From NCBI GenBank assembly GCA_012295275.1, contig CM022665.1, positions 26,988,946-27,052,945 on the forward strand: DNA of 64,000 nt, written 5' to 3'. How positions within the stretch are numbered: the stretch's first letter is position 1; every line of letters starts with the position of its first letter. The DNA is from Chrysomallon squamiferum. Lineage: Eukaryota > Mollusca > Gastropoda > Neomphalida > Peltospiridae. A program made the position numbers and the translations under genes. Below the pieces are notes generated by a model. It saw only the letters and a list, made by a program, of their open reading frames with translations. It had not been told where the DNA came from and ran no database searches. Positions 11,920 through 24,302 of this stretch are shown piece by piece.

Positions 11920-14900
11920 ATGTCTGTAGATATTCTTCGAAGAAATCCACAGGATGATTTCGAACTCATCCAGAGAGTGGGAAGCGGAACATACGGAGAT
12001 GTTTATAAGGTTGTAATCATGACACTTCATCTGACGGTTTCAGTTATTTAATCTTTAGTTAGTGGTTGACTGACCGTGACGAATGTTACTTCGTAAAATC
12101 TGTTAATTTTGTTTTTATCTGTTATTAGTTCAAAAATGTATCTTTAGTTCTGATGACTATTTAAATGATTATTCTTTCACCGTAACATGATTTTTGAAAA
12201 TAAATTTACAAATTTTGAATTAAACTGACAGAACACCTGTTAATTATTAATAGCCTCAGCCATTTGTTTTAAAAAATCAGATAACCTGCAAAATAAAGAA
12301 AAATATTAAAAATGGTTATTAACAATTTACTCTAACTGGAAGCTAAATGTTCCCTTACATTAATTCATTTTATAATAATGAAGTTATCAGAATCATATTA
12401 GTGTTCTTATAGTTGTTTATTTGTCCATTATGTTGGTAATATCTTTTCTTTTTTAATATAAAGGTTAATGTTTTGTATATATTAATATATCATTTTACTT
12501 CCCTTCTAAATACCTTCATGGTAGATTCCGCCCACCTAGGTTTAGCTGGAATGGGATCACAACCCTCTGTACATAGTAACAATACTGACTGTATATAATT
12601 AGTGGTGGTGGACATGGATCTCACCCCAGGTCAATCTCACCATATGTTTACATGAAACAAGAAGATGTTTAAAAAAGATTACATTATTAAACATTTAATA
12701 GTTATTATTCATTTTGTTTGTATACATAGAGGGTTCTAGCTAGACCTATTAGGACAAATTGGTGAACTTTAGGGTGAAGTGGTCTTGTGAAAGAGAAACA
12801 AGAGTATGATATAACAAGCTGTTGTCATGTACATAACATTAAACATCTGCATGTATGCATTGATGTTTTCTTAGAAAATGGTGCCTATAACAAAATATTT
12901 TTTACAACTAGTGTTGTAAGTGGTAAAATTATTTAACAGAATAATATTTATTTACAATTTCATGCAGCCTGCTTCCCTGAGTCTTGAATCCCCACTTGTG
13001 TGGGTTTGTAAATTTTAATTTTACTGTACATATAATTATGTTTGGTCATTTATCATGCCCATCTCAGTTAAGTTAATTTTTATACAAATTTGCGAAACTT
13101 TATTTGGAGTGTCTAATCACAACAATATAACAACGCATTTTTGCAGCTATTCATACAGTTGTTCACATGATTTCCTTACACATAACCACTTAATAAAAGG
13201 TATCCGTTTCTATAGTTCTCATTAGCAGACACGAAGTCTGTATCGGTTAATGAATGGCATAAGGAGATTTGTTTTTATTGTCATTAAAAATTTCCAGCGA
13301 GGCTCACAGAGAAACAAAGAAGGCCTGTTAATGACTACACCAATTTCCTTATGGCAGAAAGTAATGAAACTGGAAATGTGTTTCTGATTTATTTATTTCA
13401 TTCCTTTCATTTTATAAAATTATACATAAATTTGGTTTTTCACCACTGATTGATTAATAAGTGTAATTTTACAGAAGTCCAATGGTTCAGTCACAAAAAG
13501 AAGATGTTGCCATTGGACAAAATGGAGGTAAAATGTACTGATACTTCCAAGTGAAACATTTTTTAAAAGTGAAAAAAACAAACACAAAAACCCTCTAAAA
13601 CATTAAGGTTACTAAAATTTAAGCCATGGGTTAAAAGTAAGGTGAAGTTTTGTACAAAAGGATAATTATTTCACCCATATCACCCCTCACCTTAACCCTG
13701 AAATGTTTGGGGGTTTTTCATTAAAAAAAAGAAGAAAGATTAAGAAAACAAAATAAAATAAAAATACAGTCATATATCTATAAGAATAAAAAAATAAAAA
13801 TAAAAATCATCAAATAGATCAGTAGGGTAATTATCATTGCCCTGTTATTAACTATTCATTCTGGTATTGTCAAGTGAAAATTTATTAATTAATTAAGCAT
13901 GATTAATAATCTAATAATTTGCATGCTTGTTTTTCTTTCTCTCTTTTTTATTTATTTTTATTTTTATTTTTATTTATTTTTTGAGTTCTGAGTTATTTTT
14001 TATTACAGAAATATGCAGAAATTAACAAATTACAGAAATATGTCCATTAGGTTGGTGTAAAATGACACATTGTAGATGTGAAAAGGAAAATTATTACTGA
14101 AAGAATTCCATTTCTCAAACTGTGACAGGCAATACTATGGTCCCATCCAAAAATAAATAAAACATTATGTTAATGTTATGTATTATGAATTTAATATTAT
14201 GAGCATAATGAATATAAGTGAATATATCAAGTATTATATTGGTAGGTGAGTATGGAATAAATATTAATTTATAAAAAAATATATTTTGTTAATTATTCAC
14301 ATTGTTTAGTCATAAGAAAAGTAAAAAGGTAAATTAATATTTTTATACTTATACTACATGGAGACACCAAGCAGAAGTATGCTCAAAGAGAAGTTTGGCA
14401 GTACATCTTTCACCACATAGGTAATCCTCCTCATACTTGAATGTCTTTGCCAGCATTTCGCAATACCTCTTTTTCTGTGTCTTTTTTGTTAGCTGCAGCT
14501 GGCTTCCTGGTTTACCAGTGAAATTGGCAGGTACAGTTGGGGATGCCCTTTTTTATTCAGTCAGTAATGCAAGCCTTCTTTAAAATCCTTGTTGATCTGT
14601 ATGTTCTGGAAGTAAATGCTCCAGCCCTTGGGTGCCTAGAGAGTGACAACAGTCCACATGATTTCCATGTAGTTCATCAGTGCCACTTATTTGTCTGTCG
14701 ATGTCTGTGCTTTTAGTCCCACAAAGATGTGGTATGTGCTGGTGGGTCAAAAGTGTCAGAAACCAGTCCACTGAAATGCTTCCTATAACTACACCAATGA
14801 TCTGTAGGTCTCACAGGTCATGCCATATTGCAAGTTCTGTGTTGCCACAGTGAACACGTTGCACATCAACCATCCTAATGGAAGATAGACATCAAGATTA

Positions 14901-16174
14901 CGAACAAGACAATTATTAACAACCATTCTTAAATACATTCTATCAGCAAAATGTGTTAACTGATATATGTATATATTTGAATACAAATAATATCTGTTTG
15001 TCTGTCATGCCTAATCTGATTCTATATATATATATATATATATGTATACAATGAAACACTTAGTGTTAAACATTTTTTATCATCACTGCAGTTTTGGAAC
15101 CCTTCACTCAGGTGGGATTAAATGATTTTTGGTTGTCATAACAACATAAAAAACAATGATAATAATAATGATAATACATTGATGTGTTTTAATAAAATAA
15201 TCTTTTAAGTAGCATGTAGTAACTGTTTGCACATAAACTGTATGGCAATTTTGCCCATGTGGAAATTGAATTTATGACAATTTTGCCTGTGGTAAGATCA
15301 CCTGGATGAGATCAATGTTGGGAGAGATCAGCGTACAGTAGTGATAAATGGATAAGAATGCTTATAAATTAAATTTAGTAGTGGAATTTAGCATTGGGTT
15401 TTCTTTAAGAACTATGAACCATTTTTCACTACTATATTTAATGTACTAGATATTATAGTACTAATCCTAATACATTTAATGCATTGTTTTGCAGGCAAGG
15501 GACCTCAGCACTGGAGAGTTGGCGGCAATTAAAGTTATAAAACTTGAGCCAGGTCTGTTTAAAATTTAATAGAGATACCATAATTTTATATGAATTATTA
15601 TATTCCCATAATATGTATCCAAATTTTCTGTTAATTGTCTGCATTATACAAGTGACTTATTGTCATCAGTAAAAAAAACTAAAAAACATTAAAATTATTT
15701 TATGGGTTGCAGTTATATTAATATAGTACACAAGAGAACCTTTGATTTGCCAGTTTAGTTTTGCTTTCCAGTCCTTTTCTGTAGACACTATTCAGTACAA
15801 CCTATACCAAATTACTTTAGTAAGCCCTCAGATATCACTTTAACATAATTCTAGAAGTGTTTAAAACTAAAAATGCTTAGTATCCATTTTTTAAAACTTT
15901 ACAAGATGTTTCATTTCTACATAGTTACTAAATTATGTAAAAATTAAAAGATGAATATTTGATTTTATATTAACAAATGATATGTTGTTGTTTGTTATTT
16001 AACTAAAATCTAATTTATTCCTTGTTTTTTGTTGAAGCCAATAAAAGCTGAACTTGAAATTAAGTACAGAAATTTTCATTTATAGGTGTGGACTCAAATG
16101 AACATATAGTACAGGCATGACCTTACATGCCAGTGTAATTGTATATAACATTCAGGATATTATTTAATATTAAT

Positions 16175-16205
<31 letters not shown>

Positions 16206-19200
16206 AATTATTGTTTTATAGCATTAAGATATATATTTTTAACTCAAAGCTGTTGAAATGTATTGTAGGAGATGATTTTGCAGTGATCCAGCAGGAAATT
16301 ATGATGATGAAAGACTGTAAACATCACAACATTGTAGCCTACTACGGTAGTTATCTCAGGTAAATTATTATTTTGAACTTCCTATGTGTTTAAGTTCTGA
16401 AGCAATAATTATAATATTAACTGGTGATAGCCACCATACAATTAAAAGATTGATACATAACCCTGTTCATTTATAATCCAGATCTTTACCATTTACATTT
16501 ATTATAAATTAAAGTAAAAATACATGTTAACATGTTTACAGTAAATACAGAATTTATTCAAATAAAACAATCAGTTAGTGATTAAGAAATATGTGCTTTT
16601 AAATTTTTAATTAAAGTTTATATTGTAACTATTTAGGTTTGTTATTATCATTTTCTTTATATTTATATATTTTTTTTTTTTCTTGTGGCTTAATTGGCTG
16701 AATAATGTTAATATTTAAAAATCTAAATAATTTTAATTGAAGGAGGGAAAAGCTCTGGATTGCCATGGAATATTGTGGAGGAGGTTCTATGCAAGACATA
16801 TATCACAGTAGGATATTTTTTTAATAGTTTTGTGTGTGTGTGTGTGTTTATTAGTTTTACAGTCTGTCTTCTATGATGACAAAATTTGTTCATGTTCATT
16901 TGCAAATAATCTTATTAAAATATATCATTCGTTTGGGTATTTAACTATAATGCTTTCTTAATTATTATTGTTATTTTATCTTTTCTTCTTTTCTAATCTA
17001 TTAGTATTATTACCCTCACAGTAGTTAAAGTACTGGTGACTATATTATTACTGTACAAAAAAGTCACAAACAGTAAACTAATTTTGTTACAGTCACTGGT
17101 CCATTGCAAGAGCCTCAGATTGCTTTCTTGTGCAGAGAAACACTCAGAGGTTTGAGATATCTTCATAGCAAAAACAAAATGCATAGAGATATTAAGGTAT
17201 GTATAATTTATGTCCATTTTAATTTTTACATGCTGTAATAAAACGTGTAAAAATAACATTTATTTTGTTCAAACAGTTTTAAAATCAGGAAGTCAGTATG
17301 TAATAGATAAATTTTTCTTTTTCTTTTTTTCAGTTTTAGGAAGTTAATTTATCTATTTTCTTTTGTAACAGGGTGCCAATATTTTGTTGACTGATGAAGG
17401 TGATGTCAAATTAGGTAGGAACCATTTTATTTATAATTTATTATCTTAAACTGTCAGCCTTTCAGTTTCTTAAGTTGTAAGAAGTTTATCTAGCATTTTT
17501 ATTGAGGTTTGTATCAGTATTAAGCATCATGGTGTGACTTAAATACACCATTTTATAACGAGAACAAATGCAACACTTCATAAATGGAATCATGTATCAT
17601 ATCATTACTTGTTATAAATGCTTTATATTTATAACAAGTAATGTCATTTTTCTTTTTAATCTATTTTAAAAAAATTATGTTTCAGCTGATTTTGGTGTTT
17701 CTGCTCAAATAACAGCAACTATGTGCAAAAGAAAGTCTTTCATTGGGACACCATATTGGTATGTTCTTCAGTTTTCTACTTAATAAAATGTGTGTTTTGG
17801 TTTTTGTTTGTTTTGGTTTTTAAGATAGATCCAGGTAAATTGTCATTTGTCCAAATGATTGGGATACTACAAAAATTAATTTATCAGAAAATGGAAAATA
17901 ATAATAATATAACAAACATGGATAACTTGTATAACTTGGATGACTCGAATGTTGATTTCTTGAGAATCTCAATCTTATTCGATTCAGAGTCTGGTCCTGG
18001 CTAAGCTTGTAAATAAGTTAGTAAAAATTATCTTCAAATAATCAAACTCTGATATGTTGAAAACCTCTATTTACTCAATGTCATTTGTGGTCCCAAGTGT
18101 GTTTCATTTTTGTGCATGTACATACTTTTGCTGTTTTATATATTAATAAATGCATTTGCATATATGTATGTGTATGTGTTTCTGTGTATGTGCATATTTA
18201 TATCAAATTCCTTTGAATTGTATCTTTTATTTATTTGCTTAGTTTACCAAAAACCCAAGAGTGTGTTTCTTGCAATATGAAACATGCATTACCCATCCAC
18301 TGGAACTGCAGTAAATATTTGAAATTTGAGTGCTCAAACATCCAGCAAACTCAAGCCATTCTGCTGACCCCTTCCAGCTTGACTTATCAAACTTTAACTG
18401 TATATATAATATGCATTGCATGAACTGATTTATTTTAGTTTTTCAGCTTGCATGAAAATAAATTTAAATTTATCTAGCACACATGGTGAATATGTTTTAA
18501 AATTATTTTATGATGAATGTTCATATTAATAAAATGTAGAAAAATTATGTGCATGGGCTTCATTATTTAATTTACATCCTCATTGTTTGTTAGGATGGCT
18601 CCAGAGGTAGCAGCTGTTGAGAGGAAGGGAGGTTACAATCAGCAGTGTGATATTTGGGCTGTTGGTATAACAGCTATAGAATTTGCAGAACTGCAGCCAC
18701 CAATGTTTGATTTGCATCCAATGAGGTATTTTTTCCCTAAATTAATATGTGTATATTATATATCAGTTTTTGGATTTATTTTTATCAATACTTTATTTTA
18801 TTTCATATTATTATTACTGTTTTTAAATTATTTTTGTGAGGGATGTGAACATGTGTACATTTTCTCTATGGATCTTCTCCCATTTTACTTAAAAGACACG
18901 TTTTATTTTAGTTAATTGGGTTCACTTGTGTTTTTCTGAAGTTGTCTCATGCAGGTTCTGTGCATACAGTAAATTATATAACAAATAAATTTAGCAGAAA
19001 GTAAAATATTTTAATGTTACTACCACATATTTTAATCCATTTTTAAATCTGATAAGCAATATCTTGTGTTTGTGTACATTTTTATTTTAATTAGTTTGTT
19101 AAATATAAATTCTTTTGGTTTCAGAGCTTTGTTCTTGATGTCCAAAAGTGGATTTAAACCCCCACAGCTCAAGGATAAAAACAAATGGTATGTTGACAGG

Positions 19201-20085
19201 TGTATTACAGAAATATATTAAATAATGTAGTTGTAATTTTTTAACTGTTTTGATGCTTCTCCTATTTTTGTTACATAGTATCCTTGATCAATACATGTTT
19301 TTTTTGTTTTTTTTATCTTTGGGTAGTCATTAAAGTAATGTCAGATTTTGAAGTTGCAGTTGCTTTTTTTGCTTTTTATTTTCTTGAAGAAGGGGTTAAG
19401 AATTTTTATCCGAAAATCAAATCACATGTCCAGATAATTTTATTTTGTGATTACTGATTAAAAATGTATGTTAAAAGGGAATATTTGGTGGGGTTTTGTT
19501 TTGTTTGTTTGTTTTTAAATAAGAAAAGTTTAAAGATTTTGTAAAACTGATCATTATAAAAGTATATTGCTGTATTATGTACATCAGAAATAATTTTTTA
19601 TTTTTACTTTTTTTTTTCAGGAGTCCCATTTTTCAACATTTTGTGAAAGTAGCTTTGACAAAAAATCCAAAACGAAGGCCACCAGCTGCTAAACTTCTGG
19701 AAGTGAGTATCTTTATTCTGAATGTATATTATTACTGAAAACTAATGATGTGTATGTATAATACATATATGGTGTGTGATATCTTCATTCATAAAATGGG
19801 CAAGTATCTTGTGGATTGACATACTTCTTTCACATTATCTATCTAGATCAAGCATCTTTTCACTTTTTTAATTAGAAATATCTGTAAGTCAGGTAAGAAT
19901 TAAAAATAATGTGTGTGTGTGTGGGTACAGTATTTCTAACAGTATTTATAACAGTATTTCTTTGTCTCTTTTTATAGCATCCATTTTTTCAAGGTGATAT
20001 TAGCCGTCGTTTGACCAAAGAACTGCTTGAAAAATCTCGAAATCCTCCACATCACTTTGAGTGTGTTGAGATAGATGAAGAAGGA
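11920..20085 (+). CDS. MAP4K3: MAP4K exons 1-11: protein kinase domain
   Basis: Exons 11920-12009, 15495-15552, 16269-16359, 16743-16807, 17093-17196, 17372-17414, 17686-17758, 18594-18725, 19125-19187, 19621-19702, 19978-20085; residues 1-303. Gly-rich loop GSGTYG at 21-26, beta-3 Lys at 43 (AAIK), catalytic HRDIK at 132-136, DFG at 152-154, and activation segment [11 protein letters not shown] with the conserved regulatory Ser at 168, then MAPE at 176-179. All catalytic residues are present, so an active kinase is expected. The activation loop has Met-Cys at 163-164 where the human proteins, as I recall, have Ile-Ala. Intron 1 is about 3.5 kb and holds a GC-richer block of unknown origin (14341-14990). 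Confidence 0.95.
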
Positions 20086-21666
20086 GTATGATCATTTATA
20101 TCTGATTTAATTTTAATAAACAGAAATTACTACTTAAAGCTGTTTTTGAGCTGACAAACTTGAAATTTTAACCTTTGTTTTAATTAAAACTTCTTTGCTA
20201 TAAATAATTTTAATTAAATGAAACTTTTGGAGAATGTTTAAAATTGGTTGTCTTTAAAAATATGTATTATCAGTACATATTTCAGTAGGAAGAGAGAGAA
20301 TTTTTGAATAGACCAGCCATTTTATTTGAATTAAATCTACTGTAATACTGTTTTAAAGGTAATGTTATCATGAAAATTAAAAAACAAAAAGAACAATATA
20401 TTCATTTTTCTTTATTATTATTTTATTTATTTTTTTAAATCTTTTAAGCAATTTTTAAAGTTTATTTACATTATTGTATTATCATTTTACTGGTTTAGAT
20501 TATTTATTAATTTATTTATTTGTGATATTTAGTTTCTTGAGGATGTGCCAAGGAGAATATCATCCAAGAAAACAGCAAGACAGAGTCAGGCAACCAACAG
20601 TATTGAATTAACAGGTGAATAGCACATTTATACATGAGACTGAGTTTTCCATTTTTTAGATTTAATACTGTTGTGCATTTTGTTTATTTATGTTGCTTGT
20701 TTAAATGATTCTTTCACTTTATTTTCACTTTTGTTGCTTTTAAAAACAAATCTTTGAAGCAGTGATACTGGATGCTGTTCATACTTCAGCCAGTGCCTAG
20801 TAACTATTAATATTGAAATATGTTTGATATATCGTTTAAAACTTACTTAGTTATTAATTTTTTGAAGCAGTGATTTTCTTCTTTCTTTTTTAAATAAATA
20901 CATTTCTATTATGATCTTTATTTGTAAAGATTTTGTTTATGATTATTTTGTTTTCAAAATCTGGTACATGAAATACTGATATTTTATGAATAAATAAACA
21001 TAAATATTTAAACTTTTTTATTTTTTTGTTTTGTTTTAGTGAATATGACTTTTGAAGCAGCTAAGGTATGTGTCTCTATTATCGTATACATTCTACTAAA
21101 ACATTTATCTTCTTTACACTAATAAATTGCACATTCATGGTTACTAAACGTTCATAATTATAAAGAACATAATTAGTTTAATTCTAATACTAAAACAACT
21201 AATTATATGGTTATAAACTGGAAACAGTTTTTAATACATGCATTTTGTTAAGTAATTTCCATTTGTAAATAAGAATAATCTTCAGGATTGCTGTAAAATA
21301 CTTCATTTATTTAACATTAATGTATACTCCTATGGTTTAAAAAAAAAAATTAAAAAAAAAATTAAAAAGATATAGGGGTAAAAAAACAACAACCCAAAAA
21401 CCTATGTAATTGCCACATACAACAGATTTGATGCAACTTTCCTTATGATAACATCTACATGCCTAACAATTCTGTGCATGGCAGATCAATTATTTCTAAC
21501 TGTTCACTTTACCCGTAATCAGCTGTAGATAGTCCTACTTAATAATTAATGCATGCTATTCATAGATGCTAATCACTGATGTTTGTTACAGGACACAGAT
21601 GTGTATGAACTGGCTGAGCCATGGGATCCTGCAGATGGCAAAGTAACTGAAATGACCAATTTTAAA

Positions 21667-21697
<31 letters not shown>

Positions 21698-24271
21698 GAC
21701 AATTTCTTAACATGTTTCAGCCATTTTAACAGTCTGCAAATTACTGCAGATAAATTCCAGTGCTTGTACAATGAGTAACATTGATACATTGCTAATAAAA
21801 TATTTTCAGGTTTCTGTTCCATCTGAAATACGTATTGAAAAAAATTTGTATTAATTTTTCAGTTATGTAATTGATATGAAAAGAAATATAATAGAAGTTT
21901 GTTTTTATCCATAGCTGCATTTTTAAAAAAAAAAGAGGAAAAAAGCAAAAAAAAAAAAAAAGCATTATTACTTTAATTTTATTTTATCAAAAATAAAAGA
22001 TTTTTTTTTTTTTAGTTTGGTTTTAGTTGTCACTGCTTATCATACACTGTTCTATTAATGTTTTAACATTTATTCAGGGTTATGGTACCTATTAATGGTC
22101 AGACTGCACTTAATATCTTAAATGATTTGGTATCTAATCAGTGAACTTGCATTAATATGTTGTATTCTTAGGAAGGAGTGGAAAAATAATTTTAAAATAT
22201 TAATTTTTTAAATCAGAAAAATTTGGATTGCCTCTAATATTTATAAAAAAAAAAAAATAATAAAGAAGAAGAAGATGAAGAAGAAAAATACATAAAGATA
22301 TATATATGCTTTCAACACTAAATGTTGCATTCTTATTCTGATTGCAAAAACAAAAATTCATTAATTTGAATATAAAAAGAATATTCCTTAATAAAGATTT
22401 GTTAAAAAATGGGACATTTCTCTTCCATTTGTTTTTTTCTTTTCTTTTTTCTTTTTTTTCTTTTTAAATGCAGAGTGTATAATAATAATTTTCAATTTAC
22501 AGGAAGATCGTTATGACACAGCTAGGCCATGGCCAGACGAAGATCTTTCCAAAAAGTATGTATCAATCATTGTTTACTCTCCAAAAAAAAACCACAATAA
22601 AAGAAACCAAAAAACAAAGGTTAAAATTAATTTATAACATTTTGATGTTTTTTTCCATTATCAGCTCATTTTAATTTAAAGAAATTTGCAGATTTCTTAA
22701 AAATACTCTAAACCTAAAAAGTTATTATGAAATATATTTATTCTTGAAATGACAATTTTCAGGGTGTGATATGAATGATTAAATTCAAGAGTAGCATTAT
22801 TTTGTGGAGCAAAATATAATGCTGGTCATGAATTTCTTACCTACATGAAATCATACAGCACCTGGAAAGAAAAATAATAAAACAAACATTCGAATAATCA
22901 TATTAAAAAACCTTAAAAATGGTATTCTAATTGAGATTTCATGACAAGTTAATTAATGTTTTTTTAATTAAGTAATTGATATTGCAAGGATATGGGTAAA
23001 AAATATCTGAAATTAGCCACTTTTTTTTCTTTTCTTTTTTTTTTAATCATTCAAGATAACATTTCGAACTGTATATTCTGTATAGTTTAACATTTCAAAA
23101 TTGTTCTATTCTGTCTTTAATTATTATGGGAGATATTAAATTCAAACAAATTATTTATCTAGATTTTGCATTGCATTTTGTTGAGGAAATAGGTATCTAA
23201 ATATTTCTTTGAATTTTTCTGATCATTCTGAGAATTACTCTTTAATATCTGTATAAACTTTTTATTTGCATATGACTGGATGAGCATGTTTTGAATGGTA
23301 GTTATTAATACAGTTTGAAATATATATATTTTTTGTTTGCACATATAAATTTAATCATAAAAAGATTAACACACTAAGAATTGTTAATTTTAGTTGTAAA
23401 TTTTGACTAGAATTATTAATGGCAAGCAGTTTCTTGAAATTTTGAAAAATGATACATCATTCAACTTAAAAATTCTGAAAACTATTTAATAATTGTTAAG
23501 GGTTATTTGTTCAAAAAATAAAAGTAAAAGTTATTACAAAACATTTATTAACGTTCTAAACTGGGCACTATACAATTAGAATCACATGTATTATTTTAAA
23601 TACTGATATAATTCTCAATTTTTTGTTATTTCTGACAAATGTCTATTGTTTTTAGCAACTCCTTCATTATATGGATTGATGGTTATATAATGTAATAAAA
23701 TTTCAAAGAATATGAGAAAAGAATCTGAAAATAGTAAAATTTGACTGACAAATACAATATATATTGAAATATTGACAGTAAGATCAACAATACCAAAATT
23801 ATAAGATCTTTAAAAAATGTAACATCAGTGTTTGTTTGCATTTCTGGGATCCAGAGCTATGTTTGCTCTTAGTCTGCATGTGCATCCATATGTTTGACAT
23901 ATACATAGCAGAAATAGTTATTTATGGAAAGGTATAGGATAGGAAACTGCAACATTAACCACACAATTTTTTCAGTAAGAAATTTAAAGAAGAAATTTGC
24001 TTCAGTCTGTCAGATGCTGTGCCAACCCTGAAGGGTTAAACTGACAGAGAATTTTGTTTATTGATTAATGGCATTCTAAAAGGAAAATGGTGTAATTTTT
24101 ATAATACCTGAAAGTGGTTGTTTTAAAATAATGGGTAATTTTTTAAATCTGGTTTTTGTGTGTGTATGTGTGTGTTTGCCAGTTACATTGTCTTATCTGA
24201 AAATGGTAGTTGTGAGAAAGAGTGATTGAATGATTAGTTTTATAAAAATGTGTGTACCTGTACTAATTTAA

Positions 24272-24302
<31 letters not shown>

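Noticed and set aside
17723-18004. 93-codon plus-strand frame over a MAP4K exon and intron
   Set aside because: It overlaps the activation-loop exon in another frame and runs into the intron; the sequence is hydrophobic and low in complexity, with no homology seen.
24001-24050. Short palindrome AACCCTGAAGGGTT in MAP4K intron 15
   Set aside because: Only a 6-bp stem, with no further structure; not enough to call an element.
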